From assembly GCF_030848305.1 (NCBI RefSeq), contig NZ_CP114598.1, forward strand, positions 1,240,001-1,304,000: a stretch of 64,000 nt of DNA. The letters run 5' to 3'. The notes beneath the pieces were generated by a model. That model ran no database searches. It saw only the letters and a list, made by a program, of their open reading frames with translations, and was not told the DNA's origin. Source of the stretch: Akkermansia muciniphila. Lineage in GTDB: Bacteria; Verrucomicrobiota; Verrucomicrobiia; Verrucomicrobiales; Akkermansiaceae. Both the position numbers and the translations under genes were made by a program. Within the stretch, counting starts at the first letter, position 1; the number at the start of each line of letters is the position of its first letter. Below, in pieces: positions 18,187 to 27,103 of this stretch.

Positions 18187-20085
18187 ATGCTTTCCTCTAC
18201 TCTGGAAGACACGCTGCGTTTGTTCGGCAAGGAGCGGTTCCGTCCCATGCAGAGGGAGCTGGTGGAGTGTGCGCTGGAGGGCCGTTCCTGCATCGGTATT
18301 TTGCCTACGGGTTCCGGCAAGAGCCTTTGCTATCAGATTCCGGCGGTGCTTGGAAACGGGCTGACGGTTGTGGTTTCTCCGCTGATTGCCCTGATGCGCG
18401 ACCAGGTGGCGGGGCTGGAAAGACTGGGGGTGGCCGCCGCCAGGTATGATTCGACCCTAGCGGAGGAAGATAAGGCCGCCCTGATGGACAGATTGACGTC
18501 CGGAAGCGTCCGCCTTCTGTTTGCCGCGCCGGAATCTCTGGAATCCCCGTGGATTCGGCAGGCCATGGAGCTTGTCCCTCCCGGCTTGTTCGTGGTGGAT
18601 GAGGCTCATTGCCTTTCGGAATGGGGGCACAGTTTCCGTCCGGATTATCTGGGGCTGCCCGGTTTTTTCAAAAAGCACGGATTCCGCTGCGTTATGGCGT
18701 TGACGGCCACGGCTACGGAGCGGGTGTGCCGCGATCTGGCCGGCCTGTTTGGCGTGCGCGATGAATGTATTTTCCGGGCTGCTCCGTACCGTGCGAATAT
18801 TTTCCGCCAGGTGGAAACGTTGAGGGAGCAGGATAAGACCGCGCGGCTGGTTGAATTGTTGAAAGAGGAAGGCCGCCGTCCCGCCGTGGTGTACACGCGG
18901 ACCCGCAAAGATGCGGAAAACCTTTCCTACGAATTGGGGAAAGCCGGTTTTTCCGTCAAGTCCTACCATGCGGGCATGCCTCCGGAAACGCGGGGGCTGG
19001 TTCAGGACGAGTTTCTGGCAGGCGCGGCGGACGTGCTGGTGGCGACGATTGCTTTCGGCATGGGGATTGACAAGCCGGACGTGCGTTCCGTAGTGCATTA
19101 CCATCCCCCCGCCAGTCTGGAGGCGTATGTTCAGGAATCCGGCCGTGCGGGCCGCGACGGTCTTCCTTCCTTCACCCTGGTGATGTTGTCCGCCCGCGAC
19201 AGCGTGGCCGCAGTCAACCGGCTGCATGCGGCGGAGCCGGACCGGTACGGCATGAAAGGGCTGGTATCCCTGTTGTCCCGCAGGGGGGAGCACATTATTT
19301 CCCTGTATGAGGCTTCCTCCGTTTATGATTTGCCGGATGTGGCGGTGGACCGGATGCTGTTTGACCTGAAGCGTTCCGGTTCCGTACGGGAGCAGGGGAC
19401 GGGGCACAAGTACTACAAGGTGCGCCCTCTGTTCCGGATGGAAGAAATCCTGTGCGGCCGCAGCAGGGAGGAATGCGCCCGGCTGCAATGGATGGATATG
19501 CGCCGGCAGGGGGAGGTGGAAGATCTGGCCGTGGAATGGGGAATTTCATGGGAAGAAGCCGCCGCCTGGCTTGGAGACCTGGCTCTTTCCGGAGAATGGA
19601 AAGTGGAGATGCGCCAGGCAGCCCTTCATCTGTATTCGGAAGGGTTTGACGCGGAAGAGGCTACGGAGGAATTTGCGCAGTATTTTTCCAGATCCCGGCT
19701 AAACGGGCTGGAACGCTGGAAAACCTGCGTTTCCACGCTGACGTCTTCCGCCTGCCTGAATAGAAGCCTGGATGCCTATTTCGGTTTCCGGGACGCATCC
19801 GGACCTTGCGGGCATTGCCCTGCGTGCTGCGGGATGGAGCCCGCGGCCATGGAAGAAGAGGAACCCTCCCCGTTACCGGAAGAGCTGCGTTCCGCCGTCA
19901 TGGAGCTGGCGGGGCAGAGAAAGCCCGCGCTGGCCCGTCCTTCCCAGTTGGCGCGCTTTTTGCTGGGGCTGGCTTCCCCCGCGGCCATGCGCGCCCGGTT
20001 GTGGAGCCATCCGCTTTACGGGGCGTTGGCGGACAGGAAATGGGAAGACGTGTGGATTGAGGCGCATGCCTTGTTGGGGAGTTAG
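18187..20085 (+). CDS. recQ: RecQ-family ATP-dependent DNA helicase
   Basis: 632 residues. Walker A is GILPTGSGKSLCYQ (Lys45) and the DExH box is VVDEAHCLSEWGHSFRPDY, a RecQ hallmark. Further helicase motifs are ALTATATERVCRDL and VLVATIAFGMGIDKPDVRSVVHY, then YVQESGRAGRDGLPS. A zinc-binding region near residue 525-555 has CLNRSLDAYFG and CGHCPACC. It unwinds recombination and repair intermediates. The gene is convergent with the 20082-21278 glycosyltransferase, and the two stop codons overlap by four bases. Confidence 0.93.
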   Translation: MLSSTLEDTLRLFGKERFRPMQRELVECALEGRSCIGILPTGSGKSLCYQIPAVLGNGLTVVVSPLIALMRDQVAGLERLGVAAARYDSTLAEEDKAALMDRLTSGSVRLLFAAPESLESPWIRQAMELVPPGLFVVDEAHCLSEWGHSFRPDYLGLPGFFKKHGFRCVMALTATATERVCRDLAGLFGVRDECIFRAAPYRANIFRQVETLREQDKTARLVELLKEEGRRPAVVYTRTRKDAENLSYELGKAGFSVKSYHAGMPPETRGLVQDEFLAGAADVLVATIAFGMGIDKPDVRSVVHYHPPASLEAYVQESGRAGRDGLPSFTLVMLSARDSVAAVNRLHAAEPDRYGMKGLVSLLSRRGEHIISLYEASSVYDLPDVAVDRMLFDLKRSGSVREQGTGHKYYKVRPLFRMEEILCGRSREECARLQWMDMRRQGEVEDLAVEWGISWEEAAAWLGDLALSGEWKVEMRQAALHLYSEGFDAEEATEEFAQYFSRSRLNGLERWKTCVSTLTSSACLNRSLDAYFGFRDASGPCGHCPACCGMEPAAMEEEEPSPLPEELRSAVMELAGQRKPALARPSQLARFLLGLASPAAMRARLWSHPLYGALADRKWEDVWIEAHALLGS

Positions 20086-21278
20086 AGGCCGGCTTTTCCG
20101 CCTTGGGCGGCTTCACAGGCGGCAATAATGCGTTTGCAGGAATTTTCCGCATGCAGCAGGGAACCCCAGTAGCGGGATATTTCCTCAGGGTTGCGTTTTC
20201 CTGAGTCCCAGGCGCGTATTTCTTCCAGCAGCGCTTGGGAGAGGCTTTCCGGAGAATCCTGCGGGCTGAGCGTGCCTGAATCATGGGAAACGTACCATTG
20301 CAGGCAGTTCAGCTGGGGGGTGAGGCAGGGCCCTACGACAGAGGCTCCGGCGCACAACGCTTCTGCGGAGGCAAGGTGCGTTCCCTCGGACAGGGAGGTG
20401 CAAAGACTGATTTTGGCCAGGGATTGTTTCTTTTGCAGCTCAATGTTTGGGATATAGCCGGCCAGATGAATGCGGGAGCGAAGGCCTTGCGGAAGGTTGC
20501 CGTGCCATTCCCGGAGAAAAGGAGGGAGATTGCCGTAAATTTCCGCTTCCCATTCCGGGGCGTGGACAAGAGCCTGTTCCAGCGTGGACATCAGCAGTCC
20601 GGGGCGTTTATAGAGAAGATCGTCCCAGCGGCCTACGGCCATGATGATGTTGCGCTTCTCTCCGGCAAAGCGGCAGGTGGAAGAAATGGGGTTGGGAACC
20701 AGGAGCAGTTTCCGGACGATGGATTTTCCATAGAGCCATTCCCTGTCTGCGACGGATTGGAGGGCGGACGGAATGGGGAAAGCGACCACGTCTCCTGAAT
20801 CCAAATGTTTTCTGCGTCCCCTGCTGGCGAGGTTCCATGTATGCTGTTTCAGGAGGCGCAGCAGGAAAAAAGCGGAACCTTTGATTTTTCCGTGGATGAA
20901 AACGTCTTTGATATACATGTTTTTCGCAATGGGAAGCCAGTATTGCCACGGAAAGAACAGTCCGGAGGAGTCCATGTAGATTACCAGAAAAATTCCCGCG
21001 TCATGGATGGCTCTGGCGATGGGAAGGTATTTGCCCATTCCCCACGCGTACAGGACCAAGCCGTCAATACCCAGGGACTTCCACCAGGCGGGGTTTTCCA
21101 GGTTGGCGTATTCCGTGCGGATGAGGTCGGGATCATCTCCTTCCCGGGCAGGTGCGGGCATGATGGCCCTGCTCTTCACTCCGATTTTCTGGAAGGCCTT
21201 GCAGAAAGCGCCTGAATCACGGGAAAAGAAGGTATGGTCTCCTTTGAAGGAAACCGGTGTGCATGTGTACCATCTCAT
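20082..21278 (-). CDS. GT4-like glycosyltransferase
   Basis: 398 residues. The C-terminal half has the GT-B/GT4 layout: RNIIMAVGRWDDLLYKRPGLLMSTL, then RSRIHLAGYIPNIELQKKQSLAKISL and the sugar-nucleotide contact region CTSLSEGTHLASAEALCAG (the EX7E-type glutamates). The N-terminal half lacks the usual Gly-rich opening and has a stretch YAWGMGKYLPIARAIHDAG. No signal peptide. It overlaps the upstream glycosyltransferase by four bases (translational coupling) and probably acts with it in surface-glycan or LPS assembly at the inner membrane. Confidence 0.75.
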   Translation of the reverse strand: MRWYTCTPVSFKGDHTFFSRDSGAFCKAFQKIGVKSRAIMPAPAREGDDPDLIRTEYANLENPAWWKSLGIDGLVLYAWGMGKYLPIARAIHDAGIFLVIYMDSSGLFFPWQYWLPIAKNMYIKDVFIHGKIKGSAFFLLRLLKQHTWNLASRGRRKHLDSGDVVAFPIPSALQSVADREWLYGKSIVRKLLLVPNPISSTCRFAGEKRNIIMAVGRWDDLLYKRPGLLMSTLEQALVHAPEWEAEIYGNLPPFLREWHGNLPQGLRSRIHLAGYIPNIELQKKQSLAKISLCTSLSEGTHLASAEALCAGASVVGPCLTPQLNCLQWYVSHDSGTLSPQDSPESLSQALLEEIRAWDSGKRNPEEISRYWGSLLHAENSCKRIIAACEAAQGGKAGL

Positions 21279-22483
21279 GATATTGCGGGGGTGGAAGGTG
21301 AATGGAAAACGTGAAGCTCGTCAAGAAGGGCTTCCATGGACCGGAGCCATGCGGCGGGGGAGTATGTGGAGGACAAAAGTTGTTGCCCGTGCGCGCCCAT
21401 GGACGGCCAGCGTTCTTCTTCCTTCAGGGCGGTGCGCAGCGTCTCCGCCAGGGATTCCACGGAAGGTTTCTGCGCAATCCAGCCGTTTCTGCCGTGGGTG
21501 ATGAGTTCCGGCAGGCCTCCGTTCGGGGTAACGATGACGGGCGTGCCGTGGAGCCATGATTCCAGGACAACCATACCGAAGGTTTCCTCCCAGAGGGAGG
21601 GCGCTATGGAAAGGCCGCAGGCGGCGCGGACGGCTCCTTGTTCCTCATGGGGAATGAATCCGGTCAGGCGGATGGATTCAAGATGGCGGGAAGAGATATA
21701 ACGCTCCAGTTCCCCGCGCAGGGGGCCGTCTCCCATCAGGTAGAGCATGCGGCCAGGGGGGGACAGGAGTTCCCACGCCTGCACCAGTTGCAGGACTCCT
21801 TTTTCCTGCGTCAGGCGTCCGGCGTAAAGGACGTCCCGGCGGGGCGCTCCGGGGGCGGGGGAAGGATGTTGCCGGATGAAATGCGGGATAACCCTGATTT
21901 TATTCTCCGGTATTCCGGTCTGGATGAGAAGCTCCCGCTGGCGTTGGCTGATGGCAATGTAGGAGGAAAAGCGGTTCCAGGTTCCCGTGCGGCGCGTTTG
22001 ATGCAGGACGGCGGCTGCCAGAGAGGAGTACGCGGCGTTTTTTCTCCAACAGGCGCGCATGATGCCGGGGAGATAGTTGCCGCCCTGACAGGAAAAGCAG
22101 GGCGCTCCGTTCCGGTAAAAAACTCCGTTGAGGCAGCCGGAGCGGTAATTGTGCATATAATGGATGACGGGAGCGGGCTGATTCAGGGCCAGTTCATAGA
22201 CGCAGGGAGACATGGCCGGGAACGTATTGTGGATGATCCATGCGTCATAGTGGTTTTCCCGCAGGCATTCGCGCAGTTTTTTCTCCACATCCCTGTTGTG
22301 GAGCATATAACTCATTTTCGTCAGGGAGCCGTGGGGGCTCCGGCGCAGTTCCTCCGTTGAGTAAACAAAGGGAGTGACGTCCGCTATGGCGCCCAACGCC
22401 TCCGTAATGGCATGGAAGCAGATTTCTTCCCCTCCAACCTCGCTGTAACGGCTGAAAATATGTAGAATGCGTGGACGTTGCAT
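21275..22483 (-). CDS. Glycosyltransferase family 4 protein
   Basis: 402 residues, start MQRPRILHIFSRYSEVGGEE (typical N-terminal GT4 opening with GGxE). The donor domain begins at about residue 216 with DVLYAGRLTQEKGVLQLVQAW, then YLMGDGPLRGELER, LTGFIPHEEQ and the EX7E motif IAPSLWEETFGMVVLESWLHGTPVI. An N-terminal Cys cluster (CLNGVFYRNGAPCFSCQGGNY) is known from a subset of GT4 enzymes with an inserted Cys segment. Upstream of, and coupled to, the 20082 gene. Confidence 0.88.
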   Translation of the reverse strand: MQRPRILHIFSRYSEVGGEEICFHAITEALGAIADVTPFVYSTEELRRSPHGSLTKMSYMLHNRDVEKKLRECLRENHYDAWIIHNTFPAMSPCVYELALNQPAPVIHYMHNYRSGCLNGVFYRNGAPCFSCQGGNYLPGIMRACWRKNAAYSSLAAAVLHQTRRTGTWNRFSSYIAISQRQRELLIQTGIPENKIRVIPHFIRQHPSPAPGAPRRDVLYAGRLTQEKGVLQLVQAWELLSPPGRMLYLMGDGPLRGELERYISSRHLESIRLTGFIPHEEQGAVRAACGLSIAPSLWEETFGMVVLESWLHGTPVIVTPNGGLPELITHGRNGWIAQKPSVESLAETLRTALKEEERWPSMGAHGQQLLSSTYSPAAWLRSMEALLDELHVFHSPSTPAIS

Positions 22484-22503
22484 GGCTGCGGCGGAACAGG
22501 GGG

Positions 22504-23529
22504 TTATCCCTGGAGTTCCCTTCTGAGTTTTGCGGGATCCTTCAATAGCTCCCTTTGAATGGCTTCCTGCTGCCGGCGCAGGCGGTCTTCCCGTGACTGG
22601 AGGGATTTTTTTCCGGCTCCCAGCCCGGAATTGACAAAGGGATTGTTATCCCCGTATTTGGACCATGGGCCGCGCGGAATACGGTAAAATTCCACAAAGC
22701 GCCAGTGGACAAGGGCTGTTCCCCCGGTAATGCCCAGATAGTCGCGTACGGCAGGGGAGATGTCAATGCCCGCCCCTTTGTTCTGGGTGTTGACGGGGGG
22801 CTTGTTGCCAAAGACGTAGGGCCAGTCTTCCGTGGTAAAGGGGCCGCAGTCTTCCCATTGGGCAAAACAGGAACGCTTGTTATAAACGATTTGCACCCAT
22901 CTGCCCTTGCAGACGGATTGCCCTTTTCCCGTGTATTCACGGCGGAACCACGGGATGACCCGCGACGCCTCCGCCTTATGTTCCCCCTTGGAAACGTCAT
23001 TATAAGGGAGCGCTACGTAAAAGGGGTTTTGCCGGGGGATGAATGTTTTCGGCCGGAAGTCCATCGTGCGGCAAACGGGATCCGGGTTGTCGAAGCCGCC
23101 GAAGTTTTCCCGCCATGCGGAATCCCACGAACTTTTGTGGTTGGCTACCGGATTGCGCTCCGTGGGTTCTTCCCCCACCCAGAAGACCGTGGCGGTAATG
23201 TTGAGCCGCCAGGGATAGGTGCCGGGGCTTTGCCTGGACGTTCTGGGAAGGATGCGGGGCGCCGGCCGCTTTCCTCCCTCTGTTGCCGCGGGCGATTTGA
23301 CGATGACCCGGGGCAGGGGGTCCCGTTGCGTTGGGGTGATGATGGCGGGCCCTTTGGGCCGTCCGGGGCTGTCCGCCAGGGCGCGTGTGGCGCTCCGCCC
23401 TGTCTGGATGTCCGCCCTGGCGGTCCCTGCGGGGACCAGAACCAGCAGCGCGAGCAGGCATGCGGACGGGAGGGGGCTCCCGGAGGACCCCTTCCGTAAT
23501 GCCTGTTGACGCTGCCGGTAGTTTACCAT
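22504..23529 (-). CDS. Secreted protein, double-psi-beta-barrel-like
   Basis: 341 residues with a signal peptide (core LPSACLLALLVLVPAG, cut near ARA). A Pro/Arg-rich linker (about 45-105) precedes a globular domain with TATVFWVGEEP, NPFYVALPYND, CFAQWEDCGPF and GIDISPAVRDYLG. The Cys-Cys pair in QWEDCGPF and the IDIS strand resemble RlpA/expansin-like double-psi barrels, which often act on peptidoglycan; that assignment is tentative. Its start overlaps the nadB stop by 7 bp, and the GT4 genes follow 20 bp later, so all are probably in one transcription unit. Confidence 0.55.
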   Translation of the reverse strand: MVNYRQRQQALRKGSSGSPLPSACLLALLVLVPAGTARADIQTGRSATRALADSPGRPKGPAIITPTQRDPLPRVIVKSPAATEGGKRPAPRILPRTSRQSPGTYPWRLNITATVFWVGEEPTERNPVANHKSSWDSAWRENFGGFDNPDPVCRTMDFRPKTFIPRQNPFYVALPYNDVSKGEHKAEASRVIPWFRREYTGKGQSVCKGRWVQIVYNKRSCFAQWEDCGPFTTEDWPYVFGNKPPVNTQNKGAGIDISPAVRDYLGITGGTALVHWRFVEFYRIPRGPWSKYGDNNPFVNSGLGAGKKSLQSREDRLRRQQEAIQRELLKDPAKLRRELQG

Positions 23530-25127
23530 CGGTGCAGTTGGGTGACGAAGCGGTGGTCCAGCTTGCCGGGATAATCCGTATTGAAATGGAGGCCGCGGCT
23601 TTCATTGCGGCGCATGGCGCAGTCCACGATCAGGGAGGCCACCGCCACCAGATTGCGCAATTCCAGGATGTCCGGCGTAATGCGGTACCCCCAGTAGAAG
23701 TCCTTTACCTCCCGGTGCAGCATCCGGAGCCGCGTAGCTGCGCGGTCCAGCCTTTTATTGGTCCGCACAATGGAGACGTAATCCCACATCAGGCGGCGGA
23801 TTTCATCCCAGTTATGATAGATGACGGAAAGTTCGTCAGGAAGGGCCGTATCTCCGTGGTGCCAGGCGGGGATGTCGTAAGAAGTGGGGGAATCCTTTCT
23901 CAGGGGATGCAGGGAAAGCATGGAATTCAGCGCCCTTTTGGCGACCACCACGCATTCCAGCAGGGAATTGGAAGCCAGCCGGTTGGCGCCGTGAAGGCCG
24001 GTGCAGCCGGTTTCCCCTGCGGCGTAAAGGCCGTCCAGACTGGTCTGGCCGTTGACGTCCGTCAGCACGCCGCCGCACTGGAAATGCGCTGCGGGAACAA
24101 CGGGGATAGGTTCCCTGGCGGGATCGACGCCGTAGCGGTTGCATGTCTCGTAAATCAGGGGAAAACGTTCCCGGACGAACCCTTCCGGCTTGTGGGAGAT
24201 ATCCAGATAAACGCACATGCTGCCCGTCCTCTTCATTTCCGAGTCTACGGCGCGGGCGGTGATGTCGCGCGGGGCCAGGGATTTGCGGGGGTCGTACTTG
24301 TGCATGAATTCCTTCCCGTCCGCGCCTATCAGCACGCCGCCTTCCCCGCGCACGGCTTCGGAGATGAGGAAGGAGCGCGCTTCCGCGCCTTCCGCCCGGG
24401 TGTTGAAGAAACAGGTGGGGTGGAACTGCACGAATTCCATGTTGGCGATGGTGGCCCCCGCCCGCCAGGCCATGGCTACGCCGTCCCCCGTAGCGGAATC
24501 ATTATTGGTGGTGTACAGGTAGACGCGCCCGCAGCCGCCGGTGGCGAGCAGCACGCGGTCCGACCGGAAGATTTCCACTTCTCCGGAGACGCGATCCAGC
24601 ACATAGGCCCCCAGCACGCGGTCTTCCGTGACGAGGCCCAGCTTGGTAGTCGTAATCAGGTCAATGGCGAAATGGTCTTCCAGAAGTTCAATGTTGGGGT
24701 GAAGCTTGGCCGCCTCCAGAAGTTTGGAGGTAATTTCCAGTCCGGTGGCGTCTTTGGCATGGAGGATGCGCCGCTTGGTGTGGCCGCCCTCTCTGGCCAG
24801 TTCGTAATCCTCTCCCTGATTGCCGGAGTCGAAATTCACCCCCCATTCCAGCAGTTCCCGGATGGCGTCCGGACCTTCCTCCACGATAGTGCGCACGGCC
24901 TGTTCGTTGCAGAGGCCCGCTCCGGCGTCCAGCGTATCCGCGACATGGTCTTCAAAGGAATCGTTGCGGTCCCATACGGCGGCGATGCCGCCCTGCGCCT
25001 TGGCGGAACTGCAATCCAGAAATTTGCCTTTTGTAATGACTGCAACCTTACCGTGTTCCGCCGCTCTCAAGGCGAAACTCAATCCGGCAACACCTGCCCC
25101 AATGACTAAAAAGTCGCTCGTCTTCAT
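23523..25127 (-). CDS. nadB: L-aspartate oxidase
   Basis: Oxidises L-aspartate to iminoaspartate in de novo NAD synthesis. FAD motif DFLVIGAGVAGLSFALRAAE at the N-terminus, SSAKAQGGIAAVWD (flavin and substrate contact), GCGRVYLYTTNNDSATGDGVAMAWRAGA, EFVQFHPTCFF and ARDITARAVDSEM. 534 residues from MKTSDFLVIG at 25127, the normal length; a longer frame reaches 25178 but adds 17 non-conserved residues. Note that nadA and nadC are not nearby. First gene of a minus-strand run that includes the secreted protein and two GT4 genes. Confidence 0.95.
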   Translation of the reverse strand: MKTSDFLVIGAGVAGLSFALRAAEHGKVAVITKGKFLDCSSAKAQGGIAAVWDRNDSFEDHVADTLDAGAGLCNEQAVRTIVEEGPDAIRELLEWGVNFDSGNQGEDYELAREGGHTKRRILHAKDATGLEITSKLLEAAKLHPNIELLEDHFAIDLITTTKLGLVTEDRVLGAYVLDRVSGEVEIFRSDRVLLATGGCGRVYLYTTNNDSATGDGVAMAWRAGATIANMEFVQFHPTCFFNTRAEGAEARSFLISEAVRGEGGVLIGADGKEFMHKYDPRKSLAPRDITARAVDSEMKRTGSMCVYLDISHKPEGFVRERFPLIYETCNRYGVDPAREPIPVVPAAHFQCGGVLTDVNGQTSLDGLYAAGETGCTGLHGANRLASNSLLECVVVAKRALNSMLSLHPLRKDSPTSYDIPAWHHGDTALPDELSVIYHNWDEIRRLMWDYVSIVRTNKRLDRAATRLRMLHREVKDFYWGYRITPDILELRNLVAVASLIVDCAMRRNESRGLHFNTDYPGKLDHRFVTQLHRW

Positions 25128-25233
25128 CTTGAATGGTACGGCATTATACCATGATGCGGGCCGCCAAGTCACGCCCAATGATGGGGCGGCGGGGCATATT
25201 TGTCTGGAAAAGAAGCGTAAAACACGCTAATTG

Positions 25234-25815
25234 ATGGGCATGAGACCCCAAGGGAACGAACAGGAAGCGCGCCGGAACAAGCATGTGCGCAGCGCGCCGT
25301 CCAAAATTGCCGTGAAGGCGCTGGGAGAGGAGGCGCTGGACGGGATTCTGGACAAATCCCCCAACCCTCTGCTGCTGATTTTGGACTGCGTGCAGGACCC
25401 CCATAACCTGGGAGCCATCCTGCGGACGGCGGACGGCGCGGGAGTGGATGCCGTCATCGCCCCGCGGGACAAATCCGTGGGCATTACGGAGACGGTGCTG
25501 CGCGTTTCCGTAGGCGCTGCGGAGAAGGTGCCTTTTATTCAGGTGACCAATCTGGCGCGTACCATGAAGCAGCTCCAGAGCCGCGGCATCTGGATATTCG
25601 GCACATCGGACAAGGGAGACCGCGGCCTGTATGAAACGGACTTCACGGGGCCGGCCGCTCTGGTGATGGGAGCGGAAGGGGAAGGAATGAGGAGGCTGAC
25701 GGAAGAGAACTGCGATTTCCTGCTGAGGATCCCCATGAAGGGAAGCATTCCGTGTCTGAACGTATCTGTGGCTACGGGCGTATGCCTGTATGAAATGGTG
25801 CGGCAGCGTTCCTGA
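25234..25815 (+). CDS. SpoU/TrmH-family RNA 2'-O-ribose methyltransferase (RlmB/TrmH-like)
   Basis: About 193 residues with the knotted SPOUT fold motifs: [28 protein letters not shown] (motif 1, NxGAxxR), [14 protein letters not shown] (motif 2) and [22 protein letters not shown] (motif 3, SLNVSxAxxVxLYE type). The core resembles RlmB (23S Gm2251), but the N-terminal substrate domain is missing or only about 35 Arg-rich residues. Start ATG 25234 or 25240. The SAM it consumes is regenerated by the metK-ahcY unit elsewhere in this window. Confidence 0.85.
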   Translation: MGMRPQGNEQEARRNKHVRSAPSKIAVKALGEEALDGILDKSPNPLLLILDCVQDPHNLGAILRTADGAGVDAVIAPRDKSVGITETVLRVSVGAAEKVPFIQVTNLARTMKQLQSRGIWIFGTSDKGDRGLYETDFTGPAALVMGAEGEGMRRLTEENCDFLLRIPMKGSIPCLNVSVATGVCLYEMVRQRS

Positions 25816-25848
25816 TTCCATGACTGTTTTTCTCCCTCCCTCGTCTTT

Positions 25849-26670
25849 ATGATTCAGGAACTTGCTCTTGCTCCGGGGGACCGCGCCAGATTTATCTCAG
25901 ACATTCATTTCGGCCATGCCAAGGCGTTGGTGCGGGAGCCGGAAGAGCTGGAGTTTCTTTTGGAGGGATGTTCCCATCTGGTGGTGTGCGGCGACCTCAG
26001 TGAAACCCGTGAAGGCCCCTGCCGGGAGGAAGGTTTGGAAAAACGGGCCCGTTTCCTGCGGATGTGCCGGGCTGCCGGGGTACAGCCCGTTCTGCTGGCC
26101 GGCAACCATGATCCGGACGAGAAAGCCGGACTGCTGAAATTGCAGGGCGGGCGCATCTGCGCTTTGCACGGCCATGCGCTGTTCAGGGAGGTGGCCCCGT
26201 GGGGATGGGAATATTTGAAAAACAAGCAGATTTCCCGCGAACTGATTGCCGCGTTCCCGGAGGCGGATGCGGATTTGCTGCGGCGGCTGGAGCTGGCGCG
26301 TGCCATGAGCGTGCTGGTGCCGCCTGTTTACACGCGTCCCGGAGCACATCAAAATAAGCTGGTGCGTTTTTTAGCTCATTCTGCCTGGCCGCCGGAACGG
26401 CCCGCGCGGATTCTTCTGGCATGGCTGACGATGATGCGGCGCATGAGGAAATTTGCGGACTGTTTTTTCCCGGAAGCGGAAGTCGTCATTTTCGGCCATC
26501 TTCACCGCCGGGCGGTGAGCGGGAAAAAGGGGAGGCGGCTGAACGTCAACCTGGGCGCCTGTTTCCGCCATGCCAAGTGCTGGGCGGCGGACGTGACGCC
26601 GGAGGGGGGCGTCTCCATACGCAGTTATACGCCCGGGGGATATGACGGTCCGGCGGCAATCCTCCGCTGA
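25849..26670 (+). CDS. Calcineurin-like metallophosphoesterase
   Basis: 273 residues with all dinuclear-metal motifs in order: DIHFGH (DxH), VVCGDLSE (GDxxx), AGNHD (GNHD/E), LHGHAL and FGHLHRRAVSG (GHxH). The region between the second and last motifs has a 90-residue helical insert containing MRRMRKFADC. Substrate unknown; the arrangement resembles UDP-2,3-diacylglucosamine hydrolase-like and cyclic-nucleotide phosphodiesterase-like members without being diagnostic. 33 bp after the methyltransferase, so probably co-transcribed. Confidence 0.8.
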   Translation: MIQELALAPGDRARFISDIHFGHAKALVREPEELEFLLEGCSHLVVCGDLSETREGPCREEGLEKRARFLRMCRAAGVQPVLLAGNHDPDEKAGLLKLQGGRICALHGHALFREVAPWGWEYLKNKQISRELIAAFPEADADLLRRLELARAMSVLVPPVYTRPGAHQNKLVRFLAHSAWPPERPARILLAWLTMMRRMRKFADCFFPEAEVVIFGHLHRRAVSGKKGRRLNVNLGACFRHAKCWAADVTPEGGVSIRSYTPGGYDGPAAILR

Positions 26671-26698
26671 TTGATGTCTTCCCCGGAGAAAAAGATGA

Positions 26699-26777
26699 GG
26701 GGAACGCGTCCGTGTTTAGGCGATAATGTGTTAGAGCACCGAATGACTAGTCCATACAGTTTGTGGACGCGTTCCCC
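26699..26777. ncRNA. Unexplained 79-nt structured element with a perfect 13-bp closing stem
   Basis: GGGGAACGCGTCC (26699-26711) pairs perfectly with GGACGCGTTCCCC (26765-26777), enclosing 53 bases. No T run follows, so it is not an ordinary terminator. Inside, GTCCA (26750-26754) can compete by pairing with TGGAC (26764-26768), giving a mutually exclusive second hairpin. Not a standard tRNA (no T-loop). It sits 29 bp after the phosphoesterase stop and about 200 bp before the DtxR operators. Confidence 0.35.
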
Positions 26778-26977
26778 ATAGAATTTGACCGCGCCTGTTT
26801 CCCCTGGCGGCTGGCGGGACAGTTTTTCCCGGAGCTTTTCAGGGCGCAGCCCCGGCAGCAGCAGGGGCGCGAGGAGGAAAAAAGCCTGGAGAAGAAGGAC
26901 TCCGTTCTGGCGGATGCGCCGCCGGAGCGCTTTCTTTCACTGTTTCTTTCCGAATCGGAGCTGATTATGAATCAAAG

Positions 26978-26991
26978 TTAGCGTGCGCTAA
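26978..26991. promoter_or_regulatory. TTAG-N6-CTAA operator 1
   Basis: Exact 14-bp site TTAGCGTGCGCTAA. It is extended to an almost perfect 16-bp palindrome GTTAGCGTGCGCTAAC. It lies about 110 bp upstream of the DtxR/MntR-type gene and 65 bp upstream of its candidate promoter. Confidence 0.65.
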
Positions 26992-27042
26992 CTATTCTTG
27001 CAAGAAAAAAGTTTGGCAAATCTAATATTTTTCAGGAAGAGA

Positions 27043-27091
27043 TTGACTTGGACAGATCCTTGGCTATTGTTTTTTTGTTAGTCAAACCTAA
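27043..27091 (+). promoter_or_regulatory. Promoter of the DtxR/MntR-type gene with TTAG-N6-CTAA operator 2
   Basis: -35 TTGACT (27043-27048), 16-base spacer, -10 TATTGT (27065-27070). The operator TTAGTCAAACCTAA (27078-27091) then sits exactly over the predicted transcription start, ending 12 bases before the ATG at 27104. This is the geometry expected for autorepression. Confidence 0.6.
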
Positions 27092-27103
27092 TAAGAGTCA
27101 ATC

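Noticed and set aside
23385-25109. 574-residue plus-strand frame opposite nadB
   Set aside because: It is the shadow of nadB. High GC codon bias often opens the opposite strand.
26699-26777. Reading the 79-nt element as a tRNA
   Set aside because: There is no T-arm, no D-stem pairing and no 7-bp acceptor ending in CCA-compatible form.
26763-26981. GTG-started frame of 72 residues between the phosphoesterase and the repressor gene
   Set aside because: It begins inside the 13-bp stem and has no ATG or ribosome-binding site. It ends in the TTAG operator, and no domain was recognised.
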